Source: Bursaphelenchus xylophilus (Eukaryota > Nematoda > Chromadorea > Rhabditida > Aphelenchoididae). From it: a stretch of 64,000 bases of DNA. Under the pieces are notes generated by a model. The model searched no databases. It was given only the letters and a program-made list of their open reading frames with translations, and had not been told where the DNA came from. Shown in pieces: positions 35,301-47,462 of the stretch. The position numbers were made by a program, and so were the translations under genes. Each line of letters opens with the position of its first letter. The first letter of the stretch is position 1. The stretch covers positions 8,990,001 through 9,054,000 of the forward strand of contig CAJFCV020000001.1 of assembly GCA_904066235.2 (NCBI GenBank), read 5' to 3'.

Positions 35301-37966
35301 TTTTGTTCAAGCATTTTTTTTGAATTTTGATAAGAAAAAATGATTACTCCATGACTTATCCCAATATCCCGTCTCTTGCTGCGCAGTCACAGCCGAGATC
35401 TCTTCCACTTCCTTTTCATGTTGTATATGACATGAAAAAACATTTACGCCTTTCGCCATAACTCTTTATTCCGAGTCCTTTATGTATTACAAACAGTGAC
35501 TTTCCGATCCGTTTAGAAGACTTTACTATATTAGGGAAGTAAAGGGAGTGTTTTTTGGTTTTCCGAGGGTTGCGATTACTTTATGACTTTCGGTTTACAG
35601 ATTTATTAAGGGTCATGGATAATAAACCAGGGGTTCGATTGCTTATTAGCGCTTCAAACAAAGTGTAATACCCTAAATGAAATATAGTTTGTAGGCTTAG
35701 AAAGTTGTGATTACGTAACCGGTTATTAATTGAGCCATCATTTTGTGGGTTGATATAGGAGAGTGGTTCGAAATAGATGTCTAAAGTGGCATACTTAAAG
35801 AGATGTTCAAAAAGTTAATCCTGGAGGTCTGGGGTTCGAAGGAATGGGGGTCCGCTAGCCAAGATTTTATCAGCTTTTGCAAAAACAAAGGCTGCAATGA
35901 CAACTGTTTTCTTTGCGTTCAGACTTGTCAACGAGTTCATCTATTACTGAAAAGAGAGGTTTCAGTTATATGTTCAGTTTTTCTGAAAACTTAACTGATC
36001 TAGCCACATCAGCGGCAGCCGAAAAATTGGAGAGTCGGGCATTCAGCGATTACGCGGAGACAGTCGACGATGGAGGTAGAACTTTTGTTAAATATATTGT
36101 CACTTGATCGCTGAGCTAATAAGGGATCCAAAAATTATGAAAATCGGAGAAAATCTACTCATAAAATCTCTCTGCTTTGTGACAAGCTCATGCACAAAAG
36201 AAGATAAAATTTAAATTTGTGCCGCCTTCCATAAACTCCTGCTTGCCCAATGACCCCCCTTATGCGTTATGTGGCAGCTATCTAATTATTTTGTTTTGAT
36301 CTCCTCTTACTCTACTTTTTTGCTACATTTTTTATGGTTTTCAAATCAACGGAATTCCAAGTAAGGCTGAATTCCCTCATTTTCTTTTATTTTTCGATAC
36401 ATTTACCAGTTGCGTAACACAAACATTGTAAATAATTTGCTTATTTTGTGTATTCGAAGTTATTTTTCGAGCCTTTTTCCGTTGAGTTCGCTTAATTAGG
36501 CGCGTTGAAAATTGGTTCGAACCGTAAAAATACCTGATTCTGAGTGATGGAACGCTTCCAACTGTCAAGTTTCTACTGTTTTCGTATAAATTTTGTCATG
36601 GTTCAATTTTTTATAGGTTTGGTCTGATCATTTACTAACAATCACCCTTAATGAGCACTTTAATTGGATTCTAGAACTCGGAAAACGCAACGCGAAATTA
36701 ATAATTTGCTCCATTTGTCAATTTCTCAACCTTTTCTTGGCTGCAGGCAATACGAAAACATAGTTTGTTGTAATTTATTAAACTTTGTTTTCCGCTTTTT
36801 TCGCTGATTTACTTTTTATCAACAGGGTTTGACAATTGCTTTAACAATGTCGGTAACCTACGTGTGGTTTCGAAGATTTTCACAATTACAATTAGCAAAA
36901 AGTTAAATAGTAAATAAATTTTAATGTAAATTGAAGTATATTTTCCACTCTACAGCACTTTATTGTCCAAGTTTTACATTGGGTTTAAAATTATTTTTAA
37001 TTAATTTTCCTCCCAATAAACTGTTTTGAAATTTCTTTTGCTCCTAAAATTACAGTAATTTATCTCTTGTGACCAGCTCATGATCTGGAAAACAACTCTG
37101 ATTCATCCCAGAATGCCTTCCTTTCCCTTTCATTGCCATTCTTTCCTTTGAAGGTCACTCCGTTATAATGAAACTTGTGCCTCATTAGGTGGAGGAAAAG
37201 CGATTCATTTTCGTTTCGACAATTTTATGGGCGTTGGAAGGTAGGAATTTCGTCGTTTCTACTCTCTCAAAACAATGTTTCTGTTCTGGGTGATTGGAAA
37301 TGTACTTGTGGAATGGGAAGGGCGAGGGTTTGGACAGGTTTAATCTTTGGGCTTGATTATGTACATATATGTATGAAATTGTTCAAAAAATTATTTTTGT
37401 TATTTTTATAATACAACTATACACAAAAAATATAAGAAAGCAAAAAAATATTGTTGCTAAAATTGTCTTTGGGACCTCTGAAATATTTTCAAAAACGAAA
37501 AACTCATTGACGAAACATGTTTTTTCTCTGGCCGGCTCTCCTCATTTCGTGTGATCTCTCGCAAAGACTGCTGGATGTTTGAAAGTGTGAGCTAATTCGT
37601 TTTGGGATTCATCTATGACTAGTTCAGGACACATATCCAAAATCTTGAGAGAATCTGAATACCACATCGGCACGTATTTCTTGGTTATTTTCATTTTTCT
37701 CGTCATTTTCTGCATTGAATTGTGACCGATAAAATGCCTTAATGAGCCATTAATTAACCTAGATATTACCATTGATCTCAACGAATAGTACTCCGAAATT
37801 CCTTTAGTTTTGACGGGATGGAGGAGATTAATGACAAATTTACAAAAAACAGGGTCAGTCGGGCAGTTCTTTTGTATTTATCAAGTGTTTTTACTTGTCT
37901 TCCGCACCGTTCTTATTACGTTCTCTCCATTTCCTGTATTTTGATGACTTATTTTCAGACGTGACC
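32383..37966. other. 5.6-kb region without a supported gene
   Basis: A few plus-strand pieces with splice-like signals occur (for example a segment around 32725-32870 encoding IVNSPKPSASDERPQIAIDG, and 33640-33775), but none forms a chain. A short minus-strand open frame at 33315-33533 is also unsupported. 37500-37700 looks like a diverged relic of the 450-bp MITE (GGCCGGCTCTCC, GTGATCTCTCG). Confidence 0.4.
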
Positions 37967-39586
37967 ATGATTTTAAGGGCAGATACGACGACTTGGTTGA
38001 GAATTATCACGGTTTCCTTTGTTTTACAGGTAAGTTTCAGTAGAAAATTAGGCATGTCGTATTTTACAGATCTCTTTTTCGGCGAATACAATAGAAGATT
38101 TCAAAAATTGCAAGAAGGAAAGTGGGTTCAGCCTGAAAGATGAGAGTTTAATCTGTGATCCGAGGAATGATTTGAAACCGGGGACGCTCAAAAAGTTGAC
38201 TGACATCTTGAGACATGTTCAGGTAAAGAATTTACTCGTTTTTTGCTATATATAATACATAGTATATAAAGTCATCATTTTTTAGATTGTTTCATTTTGA
38301 TCTTATTTTAGCTAAAGAGCCTCGTATTTTAGACCAAACTGAAATGTGAATGTGCCGATCTCTGTGCTCGCGACACAGATCTTGATGGGAAATTTGTTGG
38401 ACTTCTCCAAGTAACGAATACCGAGGCTTTGAATGATACTGGGAGGTCATTTGATGAGGTTGCCAATGAAATCTATGAACTCTCGGGGCTCGGAAATAAA
38501 GAATGCGACAATGGAATGTTATTGTTCTATGTCAAAGACACACAAGAAGTAAGTTGGAAGTTTAACTTGGATGTTTTTTAATCGTTTTATACAGTAATTG
38601 CTTAAGACCTTGTAAAATGATAATATTAACTTTTAGTTGGCTTCAATGCGAGGTCACGGGAAGTTTATTCTCCTGAAAGACCAGGATCTAGACCGTCTCC
38701 ATCAAATTGCCAGCGGCAATAAGCCGGAAGATTTGAATGCCGCGGCCATGGAGTTCTTGGTCGATAAAGATAATGCGACCCAGCCGGCTGGAGATATTCA
38801 AAAATTCCTAAAATCGGCCAGCGATACATGGGCTGTAAGTTGAACCTGTAATTTCACAGATCGAACATTAATTTATATTACCCTTCATATTATTTATACA
38901 TCACCACTTTGTTCAACTTTCAGCCAATCGTTGGTCTTGTTGTCGTTGGTGTCCTCCTTCTGCTGATCCTGGCCCTCCTCTTGGCTTGCTGTTTTGCCAA
39001 ACTCTGTGGATGTTGTGCTTCCAAACCCCACAAGAACAAATATTATGTTACACCTGTGCCCACTTACAAAACAGTAGATCCCATTTATATTGTGACCCCT
39101 CAAAGTGATCGCCACGATCTTATTTATTCAACTCCGTACTCCGGAAGTCCTCTGCCCCCACCACCGGCCATGTATATGAGTACACCGCCTCCTCCGATCA
39201 ATTCTAATGGATATTCCACTTATGGTAAGAAGATGTCTAGTACAATATAAAGATATTGAATTTTATATTTTTTCTCGGTGGTTTGTCGTTTAGCGGTTAA
39301 TCAAAGCTTCGTAGAAGCTCTGGGCAACAAATCACATTAATTTTTATATTCTTTAGCTGGCTCTCCCCACTCGACCAGAAGTCCCCTCCCGATCCACAAA
39401 CACGATACCCTGTCCAAGGGCTCTCCCAAGAAAGACAAAGATCGGACTGGGACTTCCAAATCCAATTATTCGATCCAGAATTCTTCCTCGACCACTCTCC
39501 CAATGCCCGAGACATTTATGGATACTTCTTATTTGGATCCAACGAGGAAACGGGAAACCCAGACGAGAGAAGAGTTCGTGGAATAG
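37967..39586 (+). CDS. TPM-domain single-pass membrane protein, MOLO-1-like
   Basis: Six exons: 37967-38029, 38070-38222, 38333-38548, 38637-38834, 38924-39224 and 39357-39586, 386 residues, all phases consistent. Residues 1-21 form a signal peptide (LRIITVSFVLQ). The luminal or extracellular part (about 48-205) has the layout of the TPM domain: CDPRNDL, Cys-rich KCECADLC, DTGRSFDEVANEIYELSGLG, NGMLLFYVKD. A transmembrane helix follows at 211-232 (GLVVVGVLLLLILALLLACC), then a Cys-rich juxtamembrane stretch and a Pro/Ser-rich cytoplasmic tail. This architecture is that of C. elegans MOLO-1, an auxiliary protein of levamisole-sensitive acetylcholine receptors; nematodes have several paralogues, so the exact partner is uncertain. 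Stop codons of this gene and the next (minus) are about 135 bp apart. Confidence 0.85.
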
Positions 39587-39722
39587 AGAAGTTGTTGTAA
39601 ATAGCCTCATAATTGAACGTTAATGTTATTATTGAAGACATCACTTTATAACAGTATTCACAGTGCGCAATAAACAATCCAGATATATACAATTTTGTGA
39701 TGATGACCAAATTTCCAAAAGT

Positions 39723-40521
39723 TTATTTGATATTAAAAAAGTCCGAAATCACCAAAACGATGCTAACCAGATGGACCACAATGCCAATAGCCACCACCAT
39801 TCCAATCGAGACAAATCCAGTTTGGCGGAACGAGGCCCTGAGGGCACTGTGAAGATCATCCCCGGTCTCGGTCTCTTCGGGCTCACTTTCCGGACTGATC
39901 GAATCCAGAGGAGTCATGGGAGGCTGGGGAGCGGTCTGGCCGGGCATTTGATTGCCTGGAGGAGGCAGATCGCCTGGGGGGATTTGATTGTTTGGAGCCC
40001 TTTGATAGTCATAGTCTAGGGGCATATTTTGATTGGGCACAACATTGTTGTTGGTGGGATAAAGATAGGGATTAACATAGGCTGGCTGGACCGGAGGAGG
40101 AGGGACTGCTCCATCTAGAAAAAATAACATTTACCGGCGACGTTCCAAGTGCGACGCTCAGATTTTATGGGAGTAAATACATCGAAAAGATACAGCTAAG
40201 ACGCGACAAAGCAAGATGGGATCAAGGAATGAATGCCACCTTACAAAGGACCACTCCAGACTTAAGCAAACCGAAACGATTGTCGAAAGCAAGTGGCAGG
40301 GCTTCTTACATGTATTAGTGCGATTATGTTGATATAGAAATAGGCACAAAATTCCTAACATAGGACAATTGCGAGACCCCCCGCTCGCGCTTTGCAGAAA
40401 TGACCGACATTTTTAGCTTGAAAGCCTCCCTTGGTTAAATCAATTTGGAAGCACAAAGAGAACAGCATAAAAAGAATTTACCTGGTAACATTTTTTCGTA
40501 TGGTTCGTATGGGTCCATCAT
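39723..40521 (-). CDS. proline-rich C-terminally anchored membrane protein, 143 residues
   Basis: Exons 40521-40482 and 40114-39723 (donor ACCAG|GTAAATTC, acceptor TTTTTCTAG). The ATG pair at 40521 was chosen as start; the frame stays open upstream, so a further 5' exon is possible. The N-terminal half is rich in Pro, Asn and Gln (VPPPPVQPAYVNPYLYP, PPGDLPPPGNQMPGQ), followed by an acidic patch (ESEPEETETGDD) and a hydrophobic segment at about 117-138 (FVSIGMVVAIGIVVHLVSIV) near the C terminus. It has no signal peptide, so it is probably tail-anchored or single-pass with the Pro-rich part in the cytoplasm. Function unknown. The intron contains fragments of the 450-bp MITE. Confidence 0.65.
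40136..40425. mobile_element. MITE remnants in an intron
   Basis: GTTCCAAGTGCGACGCTCAG at the left and GCTCGCGCTTTGCAGAAATG at the right match the 450-bp MITE, separated by unrelated DNA. Neither end is intact, so this is an old, internally replaced copy. Confidence 0.6.
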
Positions 40522-40938
40522 GACCTCGAACACTGTGGGTTTACTGGGAAAAACGACCGATCCAAAGTCGACGAAGTGGAGAGAACCATGAAAGAAAATA
40601 AAAAGAATTTCCTCATCAATGTTTGTCAAAAAATTTGCATAATAAAGGAAATTGAAATTTTCAACCAAAATCAATTATTGTATTGATCAGCCTGTCGAAA
40701 AAATACAGAGAAAATGTTATAAAATTGGTACAGTCGCGCACCAAATAACGTCCCATCATTACACTCAAAAATTAATAAAAATTTAGCCCTCTTTGAGGGC
40801 GTCGATTTTGATGTTCTTGTGGCGACCGTAGCAAGAACGATATCGAAAATCTAGAAACGATTTTGCTACCTTGATTTGCATAATTAAAAAAGTTAATTTT
40901 CGAAAGATTGTATTCCCAAAAATCAATGATTTAAAATC

Positions 40939-41369
40939 TCAAGAAGCATTGATTTCGATGTGAATCTCGATGGACTGACATCCCGCCTTGAATGGATCTT
41001 GGGGATCCTCGTCTTCCCTGCTTTCCATCGACTGAATTATAATTTTGTCCTTGCTGGCTGGGCCGGGGATTCGAATAACATCAACGCTCTTCTTCTCCTT
41101 GCCCTTCAGCATGGCATAGACGGGTTTGACGCGATAGAATTCGTTGTTGGTGGTCTTGATCTGGAAAATACTTTTTTAGATTACAAAATCATGGGTTTGT
41201 GAATAATCTTAATACAAATTAATGCCGAGAGAAGTTACCTTACCCGAATGACAGCACATTTATCTGTAGTGCCAGTGATTTGAAGCTGAAAGGAGCCTCC
41301 GTTTGCAGCGACCTTGATTGATTTTGGGGAGACATCGACCACTGGGACAATCTTCTCGTGACTTGCCAT
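40939..41369 (-). CDS. small MSP-domain protein (sperm-specific SSP type)
   Basis: Exons 41369-41244 and 41160-40939, 115 residues, phase 0. The whole protein is one major sperm protein-type immunoglobulin fold: VDVSPKSIKVAANGGSFQL at the N terminus, TTDKCAVIRIKTTNN around the exon junction, EFYRVKPVYAMLKG, VDVIRIPGPASKDKI and QDPFKAGCQSIEIHIEI at the end. The length and the APFKAG-like motif match the C. elegans small sperm proteins (SSP-9/10/19 family) better than the 127-residue true MSPs. In nematodes such proteins are sperm-enriched cytosolic MSP-fold proteins; a role in sperm motility or signalling follows from the family only. High confidence in the fold, moderate in tissue. Confidence 0.9.
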
Positions 41370-41426
41370 TTTTGGAGGAAGAGTCGACCAGACTCGACCA
41401 ATGCAATTTATTGAATGCTCAGAATT

Positions 41427-41944
41427 TTAATTCTGTGTCAAGGACAGTTCGAATTGCCGCAGTGCCTTTAATTTTTTAGGCATCATATTCATTGGATACT
41501 GGGCCAGGATCTTGTCCATCACTGAATCAACTGTTCGGAGGTATCGGTGGAATTTGGTCTTGATTGCGAAGATGGTAGAGGATGGGCCCCTGAAAAATCC
41601 AGACTTATACTGTAACTCAGACTTGTGCCAAGTTTCATCGAAATCTAAGAATTTTTTTATCATGGATTTATATTATCCATGGCAAAAATTGGTCAAAAAT
41701 CGCCGAGTTTTACAGAACATGATGTACTAAGCGTCCCAAATTCTGTAAACTGCCCTCAAGCCCCTATCCAAGTCACCTTACCTTCAAAATAGCGTCATGA
41801 AGGTACTTTCCATTATCAAAAGTAGTCGCTTCGAAAATCGATTGGAGTGCCTTGTAAATATCATGTGGTTTCCATTCCACAACAGTTGTCTTAACGGTCA
41901 CCTGAATAGCCGATGATGAGCTGTACCTCACGCTGCATAAGCTG
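41427..41944 (-). CDS. hypothetical gene, 5' end unresolved
   Basis: An exon 41944-41783 (acceptor CTTTTTACAG, donor AAG|GTAAGGTG) encodes VTVKTTVVEWKPHDIYKAL and continues through ATTFDNGKYLHDAILK. The next acceptor (TTTTTCAG, after 41590) leads to two alternative frames: one stops after about 20 codons, the other (KFHRYLRTVDSVMDKILAQY to FELSLTQN) runs to TAA at 41427 and looks coding, but needs a phase shift. Either a donor variant or a small error or frameshift is involved. No family recognised. No first exon was found upstream. Confidence 0.35.
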
Positions 41945-42781
41945 TAAAAAGTTCAGATCTTTGAAGTAATTGCGTACGGTGCCACAAATGTCGGAAAGTC
42001 AAGGGCTGGGCCGCAGCTCAAAGGCGTGAGCGCATTCAGTGGTTCAATATTTGGCGGATGCACAACCACCAAAACGATAGGATCTTCTTAAATGAGGCCC
42101 TTAGCACGTCGGCTAACGTCGAAAACCGTCCAAATCCGGGCCGTCATCGCCTAAAGCGGAATTTGTGCCAGCGGCAAGAATTCCATGGTTTTCGCGGATC
42201 AAGGGGGCAAATTCTAGCGTTAATCTCGATTTTCTGTTGACTCAGCAGAACCTTGGCAATGCAAACTTGGCGTTCTAATCGTAAGCACAAAAGTTTAAGT
42301 TACGTTTGGAGTTCTATATCGCTCGCCACCAAAGGCAGCCACTGTGAAACTGGCTTGACGTGTTATCAATAATCCACTAAGTTGCTGATATCCATCGTTA
42401 GTTTTGCTAAATTTTGTTTGGTATATAAAATGTAGCCGTAAAAATAACATGCATTTTTTTGGGACATCCTGTATTATAATATTATTTTTCGTACATTTTT
42501 TTGATTCCAAATGCACGTTTGAACCATGTTAACATCCCTGATAGTCATGTTTCAAGGTTTCGTATTCTCCTGCCCCCCAATCACCCATCAAATCACTCAC
42601 AGATATCAGTGAATGTCGAACACCTGCGGTCATAATCTTATGCTTCGGGAACTTTTGATCCCCTGGTGCCATAAAAACGGTTTTTTGTTTATTGGTAGCC
42701 CCCGTCTGTTTATTTCGCAGTCACAAAGTAACAAATATAATAAAAAGTCGGCGGCATCGTAAGGGACTACTTTTTACGGCC
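41945..42781. other. no supported gene; one transposon-like end
   Basis: Near 42430-42478 a Tc1-like terminus is recognisable on the complement (TACAGGATGTCCCAAAAAAA), but its partner is not. The short region before 42782 probably holds the promoter of the secreted protein. Confidence 0.35.
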
Positions 42782-43644
42782 ATGCGGTCATTATTCCTTT
42801 TGGTTTCGTTTGTTGTACCCTTGGGGCATGGATTTTTTGGGATTTTTAATTTTCAAAAAGAGGAAAAGCCAGTGGATTGTAAGTTTCCAAAATTCGAAAT
42901 TTTTGGTTCTCTAGTGTAACATAGAAAAAGCATTTTGTTTCAAAAAAAATAATTTTGTTTATCCAGACATGGAATTGATGAAAGAATACGATGGGAATGT
43001 GGATCATAATGACATGAATCTGGCCGTCTTGGCAGGCAACCGAACCTGGAAAGAGAATCGAGACACCACTTATGCCAAGTTATTCTACCATGTCTACAAA
43101 CAAAAGGACTCTGTTAAAGCTCCCTATGATCGAGATGTTTATTTGAATTCAATGAGGACTTTGAGGAAGATTGCGCCGTTCCTGAGAGAGGTAGAACTGG
43201 ACGGAACTGATCTCTATGACGTCACTGGACTTCAGGAATTTGAGGTAAAATACTTGTGGGGGAGATAAAAAATCTTTTTTAATGGTTTATGGCCAACACT
43301 CTTATTAACTCTTTTTTAATTCAAAAAAAGTTACTCAAGTTTTTTAGATTCTCCGAGCAATCCGTCAAAACTACACCGACATTCTCCGCGAAGTCTATAC
43401 TATCGTATATGCCGCGCAAACGGCCGGATACATAGTCCACAAGGCGAGGGGCTCTTTCTTTTTCAAGACCAATGATTGCACTTCTTTTAATTCCACTCGA
43501 TTATGCCGAGATCACGTTGGAATTCTGGCTCAAGCCCTCGGGGGATTGAATGCGTCGATCTCACAGAATGGTGCCATAATCAGACACAAGGTTTACAACG
43601 TTCCCTTCGAATACGAAACCTCGTATATTTACAATCTAGTGTAA
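42782..43644 (+). CDS. secreted N-glycosylated protein of unknown function, 223 residues
   Basis: Three exons: 42782-42878, 42967-43244 and 43348-43644, phases 1 and 0, giving an intact frame. Residues 1-17 (MRSLFLLVSFVVPLGHG) are a clear signal peptide. The mature part has no transmembrane helix, four N-glycosylation sequons (NRT, NYT, NST, NAS) and two Cys in NDCTSFNSTRLC, which could form one disulfide. It is rich in predicted helix (NSMRTLRKIAPFLREVELDG). I do not recognise the family. The TAA at 43642-43644 lies 22 bp from the stop of the converging innexin gene. Confidence 0.75.
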
Positions 43645-43666
43645 ATAAATTTTTATTTCTTCTGAT

Positions 43667-45341
43667 CTAATTCGACTGAAATTGGATGGAAGAAGATGCA
43701 TCGTTTTCTCCCTCATCCTCAGCTTCTTCTCCGGATTCTTCAACTTCACTCAGATGGCCAGAATCCGAGGCTTTTGAGGGCTGAGTCAGTAAAAGGGTCT
43801 TGCGGCGAAAGTCCAGTTTGGTTACAATGTCTTGGAGCTGGGCGTTGGTCCTAAAAATAGATTATCATTCGTAATTTTTATAGACTGATATTACGGTAGA
43901 ATATGACTATTTGCACTTACTGATATTCCTTCCACAACGCTTGTATAACCTCTTGAGTATAGAGTTCATTTGCCTGCAAACTAATCATTTCCAGGACAAA
44001 AACAACATCCGGATGGACAACCCTCTCACAAAACTCTCTCAAAAGTAATTTAAATTCCATTTCCGGTCGAATAAATCGCTTCACATATTGGGTTCGATGG
44101 TTTGGCCATCTCAACAGTAATTGCCATTGAGCAGTGTCGTGCAAAGAGAGGAAGAAAACAAAGACCAACCACCAGTAAAGGAAGAGGAAGATCTTCTCGT
44201 TGAACATATTCAGCATCAGCACGCATTGGATGCTGAATCTCTGGACGTTGGCCAAGGTGCGGACAGTGAAATCACAGAGGGCGACCCGAGGAAAGTTCCC
44301 CGAAAGCTCCCAATCTCGACCCATTGTAATGTCATGGAGAATATTAAAGCCCCAGAGATGGTTGTCTTGGCCCAGGAATTGATTCATCATAATGAATTGG
44401 CCGACCAGATTGACTAGGTACAACAATTTGGTGGTGGTGTAGACACTAAAACTGTATTTTTAGGGATGCCTTGCATAGATTTTTATCAAATTCGGCAGTG
44501 ATGGTCAGGATTTTTGGTGCGGACCTTTGTAGGTTTTTGCAATGGACGATCTTACTTTGTCAAATAAGTCCCGGATAAAAGGCCATACTTCATTGATGCC
44601 CTCCAATGTTTCCCCGCGTTTTGTCGTCGAACAAACATTAATCTGAGGCTCTCTTCGATGATTGCTGTGATTGCATTTACTGCCTTCGCTCTTTCTGTCT
44701 TCTAAATTCGTAACGTTTCTTGTGAAAATAAGAGTTTACCTCCGCTTTATCCACATCATTCAATGATTTTATAATATCAGTCACATCAACTCCCGAGCTC
44801 TTATTCACCTTGCTATAGAAGATGACTGGTAAATAAAAACAACCAGCTTGTAAGGCCATGATAAAAGGTACCCATTGATAGTAAAGAAGTTGTCGCCGAA
44901 CTCTGAAAAGTTATTTTAAGTTGTTTAGGACACTAGATTAGAATTTCTGACCTTTCGTCGACCTGGTTCGGAATATCTTCTTCCGGACTCACCCAATATG
45001 TATTATATACAAAGCTAAAATTAAAATTGATTAAAAATACTTTTTAGAAGCCTGATTTGCAAAAACCCCTTACCAATAATTTTCTGCATATTGTTCCCAA
45101 GCTTTGGAAAACTGAAACAATCATAATTGGCTTGATAGATATTGCCGAAATCAACATAAAATCTCTCACTCACCTCAGCCGGAACCCAGCATTGCAAAGG
45201 CTGTCCGACATACTGTCTGGCCGTCAAAGTAATCGCCATCACGGTAATAATCAAGGTGGAATAATAATAATTCAGCCTGTCGATTACTGTGTCATCTAGT
45301 CTGGGTTTGATCGTGGTCAAGAAGTTGCCCAATAAGTTCAT
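43667..45341 (-). CDS. innexin (invertebrate gap-junction channel)
   Basis: Seven exons: 45341-45174, 45111-45074, 45014-44952, 44902-44740, 44701-44556, 44445-43921 and 43850-43667, 428 residues. Order: N-terminal helix; TM1 (YYSTLIITVMAITLTARQYV) followed by the family hallmark GQPLQCWVPAEF; extracellular loop 1 with two Cys and WEQYAENYC; the pentapeptide YYQWV before TM2 (WVPFIMALQAGCFYLPVIF); cytoplasmic loop; TM3 (LLYLVNLVGQFIMMNQFLG); loop 2 with two Cys (FPRVALCDF and SIQCVLMLN); TM4 (KIFLFLYWWLVFVFFLSL); and an acidic C-terminal tail. Innexin subunits assemble as gap-junction channels or hemichannels in the plasma membrane. One intron is only 38 bp. The paralogue cannot be named. Confidence 0.95.
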
Positions 45342-45560
45342 AATTGATTACGTAACAATAACAAAAGTCATACACAGAGATCAGACTTGCAGTCGATATT
45401 TGCGCAATCTCTTAGAGCAAGAAGTAATTCTTGTCGCGACGGGGATTTAAGAGGTGAACTGACCCTTGTCCACATTTTAATAATTTTAGAGAGCCCTGTT
45501 GGAAAGTGGTCTTCTCCATGACGAGGGAGTAGATGTTTTGAATTCAACTTGACAAAATAT

Positions 45561-45974
45561 TTACCAAATTAAATTTGTAATGAACGACAGAACTTTATTT
45601 TCACCTTGAATCCCGGTTACCGCTGGGATTTTAAGCTTCAAATTCGGCATGAGAACAGTATGGGACAATTTAACATCATTCGTAAAAATCATCCCATTTG
45701 GTGCATTTTTTATGCACCTTTTTGCGCAAGACCAAGAACGGGATGAAAAGATTTTTTGAAAACCGCTTGTAAATGACAAGTCAGAATGCAGTAAGACATG
45801 ATTGTGGTATCGTTGTGATCCTGACAATTTTCTCTTTCCACCTCTATCAAAGTTTACTGGGATTTCCATTTCTTTGCCCTCAGGTGGCTGTACATTCTCG
45901 TCTATTTCCATCCACATTTTTTGGCTGACGAAGCTAACCGGAGGCCCAACGAGTCTTAAAAATCCGTTATTCAT
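45561..45974 (-). CDS. hypothetical 137-codon open frame
   Basis: Open from ATG to TAA with moderate coding-like composition in the first third (WMEIDENVQPPEGKEMEIPV) and weaker composition later. It lies downstream of the F-box-like gene, which has its own stop at 46031. Internal GT and AG signals mean that only part may be exon. No family recognised. Confidence 0.3.
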   Translation of the reverse strand: MNNGFLRLVGPPVSFVSQKMWMEIDENVQPPEGKEMEIPVNFDRGGKRKLSGSQRYHNHVLLHSDLSFTSGFQKIFSSRSWSCAKRCIKNAPNGMIFTNDVKLSHTVLMPNLKLKIPAVTGIQGENKVLSFITNLIW

Positions 45975-46030
45975 GCTCGCAACGCTGTTCGCTTGACATT
46001 GGAATTAAATTTAATTTATGTACATACAAA

Positions 46031-47462
46031 TCACATAGAAATAACCCGTATTTTAGTGGCTACCGAGATCCAGCTGTTCTCAAATCTGACTGTAAAACAT
46101 CTTTGGAGGACTCCATCAAAATCGGCCATAAATTCGATGCAATCCAGCTCATCGGGATGCCCAAAGTTCTCCACCAAAAACCTCGGAAATCGCTGATAAC
46201 AAAAACTATTCAAGCTGGTACGATTCCTCTGATATGTGATTAAGTCGGCGCTGATATGGGATTTCTGAGAGAAATTGGGGTATTCGGTCAACAAATCGAA
46301 CCAAATCGACATCGCCTCGGGCAATTGGTCTTCACGCTTAAAGAAATAAATGTTAAATTTTTGTAAGAATTTATCACCATTTCCGCATCCAAAGACACCA
46401 AAAATTTGTCCAAATTGAGGCCATAATCCGCCCAGACCTTGATCATTCCATGGTGAATATACGTGGCTCCAAAGACCTTCAGATTTCTGAGGTTGGTGAA
46501 GAATTTGGACTTATTATTCACCTTCGTATTCCGATTACACCCAATATAAGCGTCTTTCAAAATGAGTCGTTTGATACAATGATTCTCCATATACGTACCA
46601 TACTCTAAAATAATATAATTTTTATATTTTCCAACATCCCCGAACAGTGACTTACCCATTCTGCCTGGCCCCTTGACACACAATTCTTCCAGGTCCAACG
46701 GGGGTACCCCTGCCATCACATCAACTCCGCCCACAATCTCCCTCAAACAGGGCTGTAAAACCCTGATCATATCATACTGTAAGAGATGCGCCCTTCCAAT
46801 CTCTGTTGAACAATTTACTCGCTTAGCACCCGCAATAATCGACAGTACCATTTGATGCATTTTCTCGGAGATATCGTGCTCGAAGTCGATGTGAATGTGG
46901 ATTTCCTGAGGTTTTGGGCGGATATACCACAAAAGGACCAAAGAAGAGTTGGGGCTGGAGGAGATCTTGTAGAATCGCCCATTTCCCGAACCCCATCCGA
47001 TCAAATCTTCATGGTGAAGATAAGAAAGGGGTGGTTTCTTGATAGGAGTTGTTGTTGGAGGTCGAGTGAAGAATAACTTGAGGTAATTCCGGGCTCGCTG
47101 ACTGCGGACAATCCCACAGGTGGTTTGGAAAAACTTTTTGGAGAGGAGCTAAAACGGTACTACAAATAAAAGTTTTGAGATGTGAAAATAAAGTCATCAT
47201 TTTTATGACTTACAGCGATCTCAAGAGGTGATAAATTCACCAGCTCTTTATTCCCATAACGATTTTCTTGGAACTGTTGGCAAAATAGGAACGTATTTAC
47301 GATATATCGAGAACATTCGGATGACAAAGTGATGGCATCACTCTCTGTATTCACTTGATCGGCAAAGGTAACATGTCTCAGCTCGCTTGTTATGTGATGC
47401 TGGATGCTGACAGTGGTCATAGACAGGACGTTCTTAAATATTCGGCACCTTAATCGTATCAC
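46031..47462 (-). CDS. F-box-like nematode protein, 424 residues
   Basis: Four exons: 47462-47214, 47148-46656, 46604-46378 and 46336-46031, all GT-AG and in phase. The second intron is 51 bp and its splicing keeps the frame. ATG 47462 was used; a second Met at 47420 is possible. Residues 70-105 (NLSPLEIALLSKKFFQTTCG, then Arg-rich YLKLFF) look like a degenerate F-box. The rest is leucine-rich with repeated short units (NLRNLKVFGATYIHHG, LDLEELCVKG), as in the LRR/FTH regions of worm F-box proteins, which act as substrate adaptors for SCF ubiquitin ligases. The family assignment is tentative. Confidence 0.65.
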
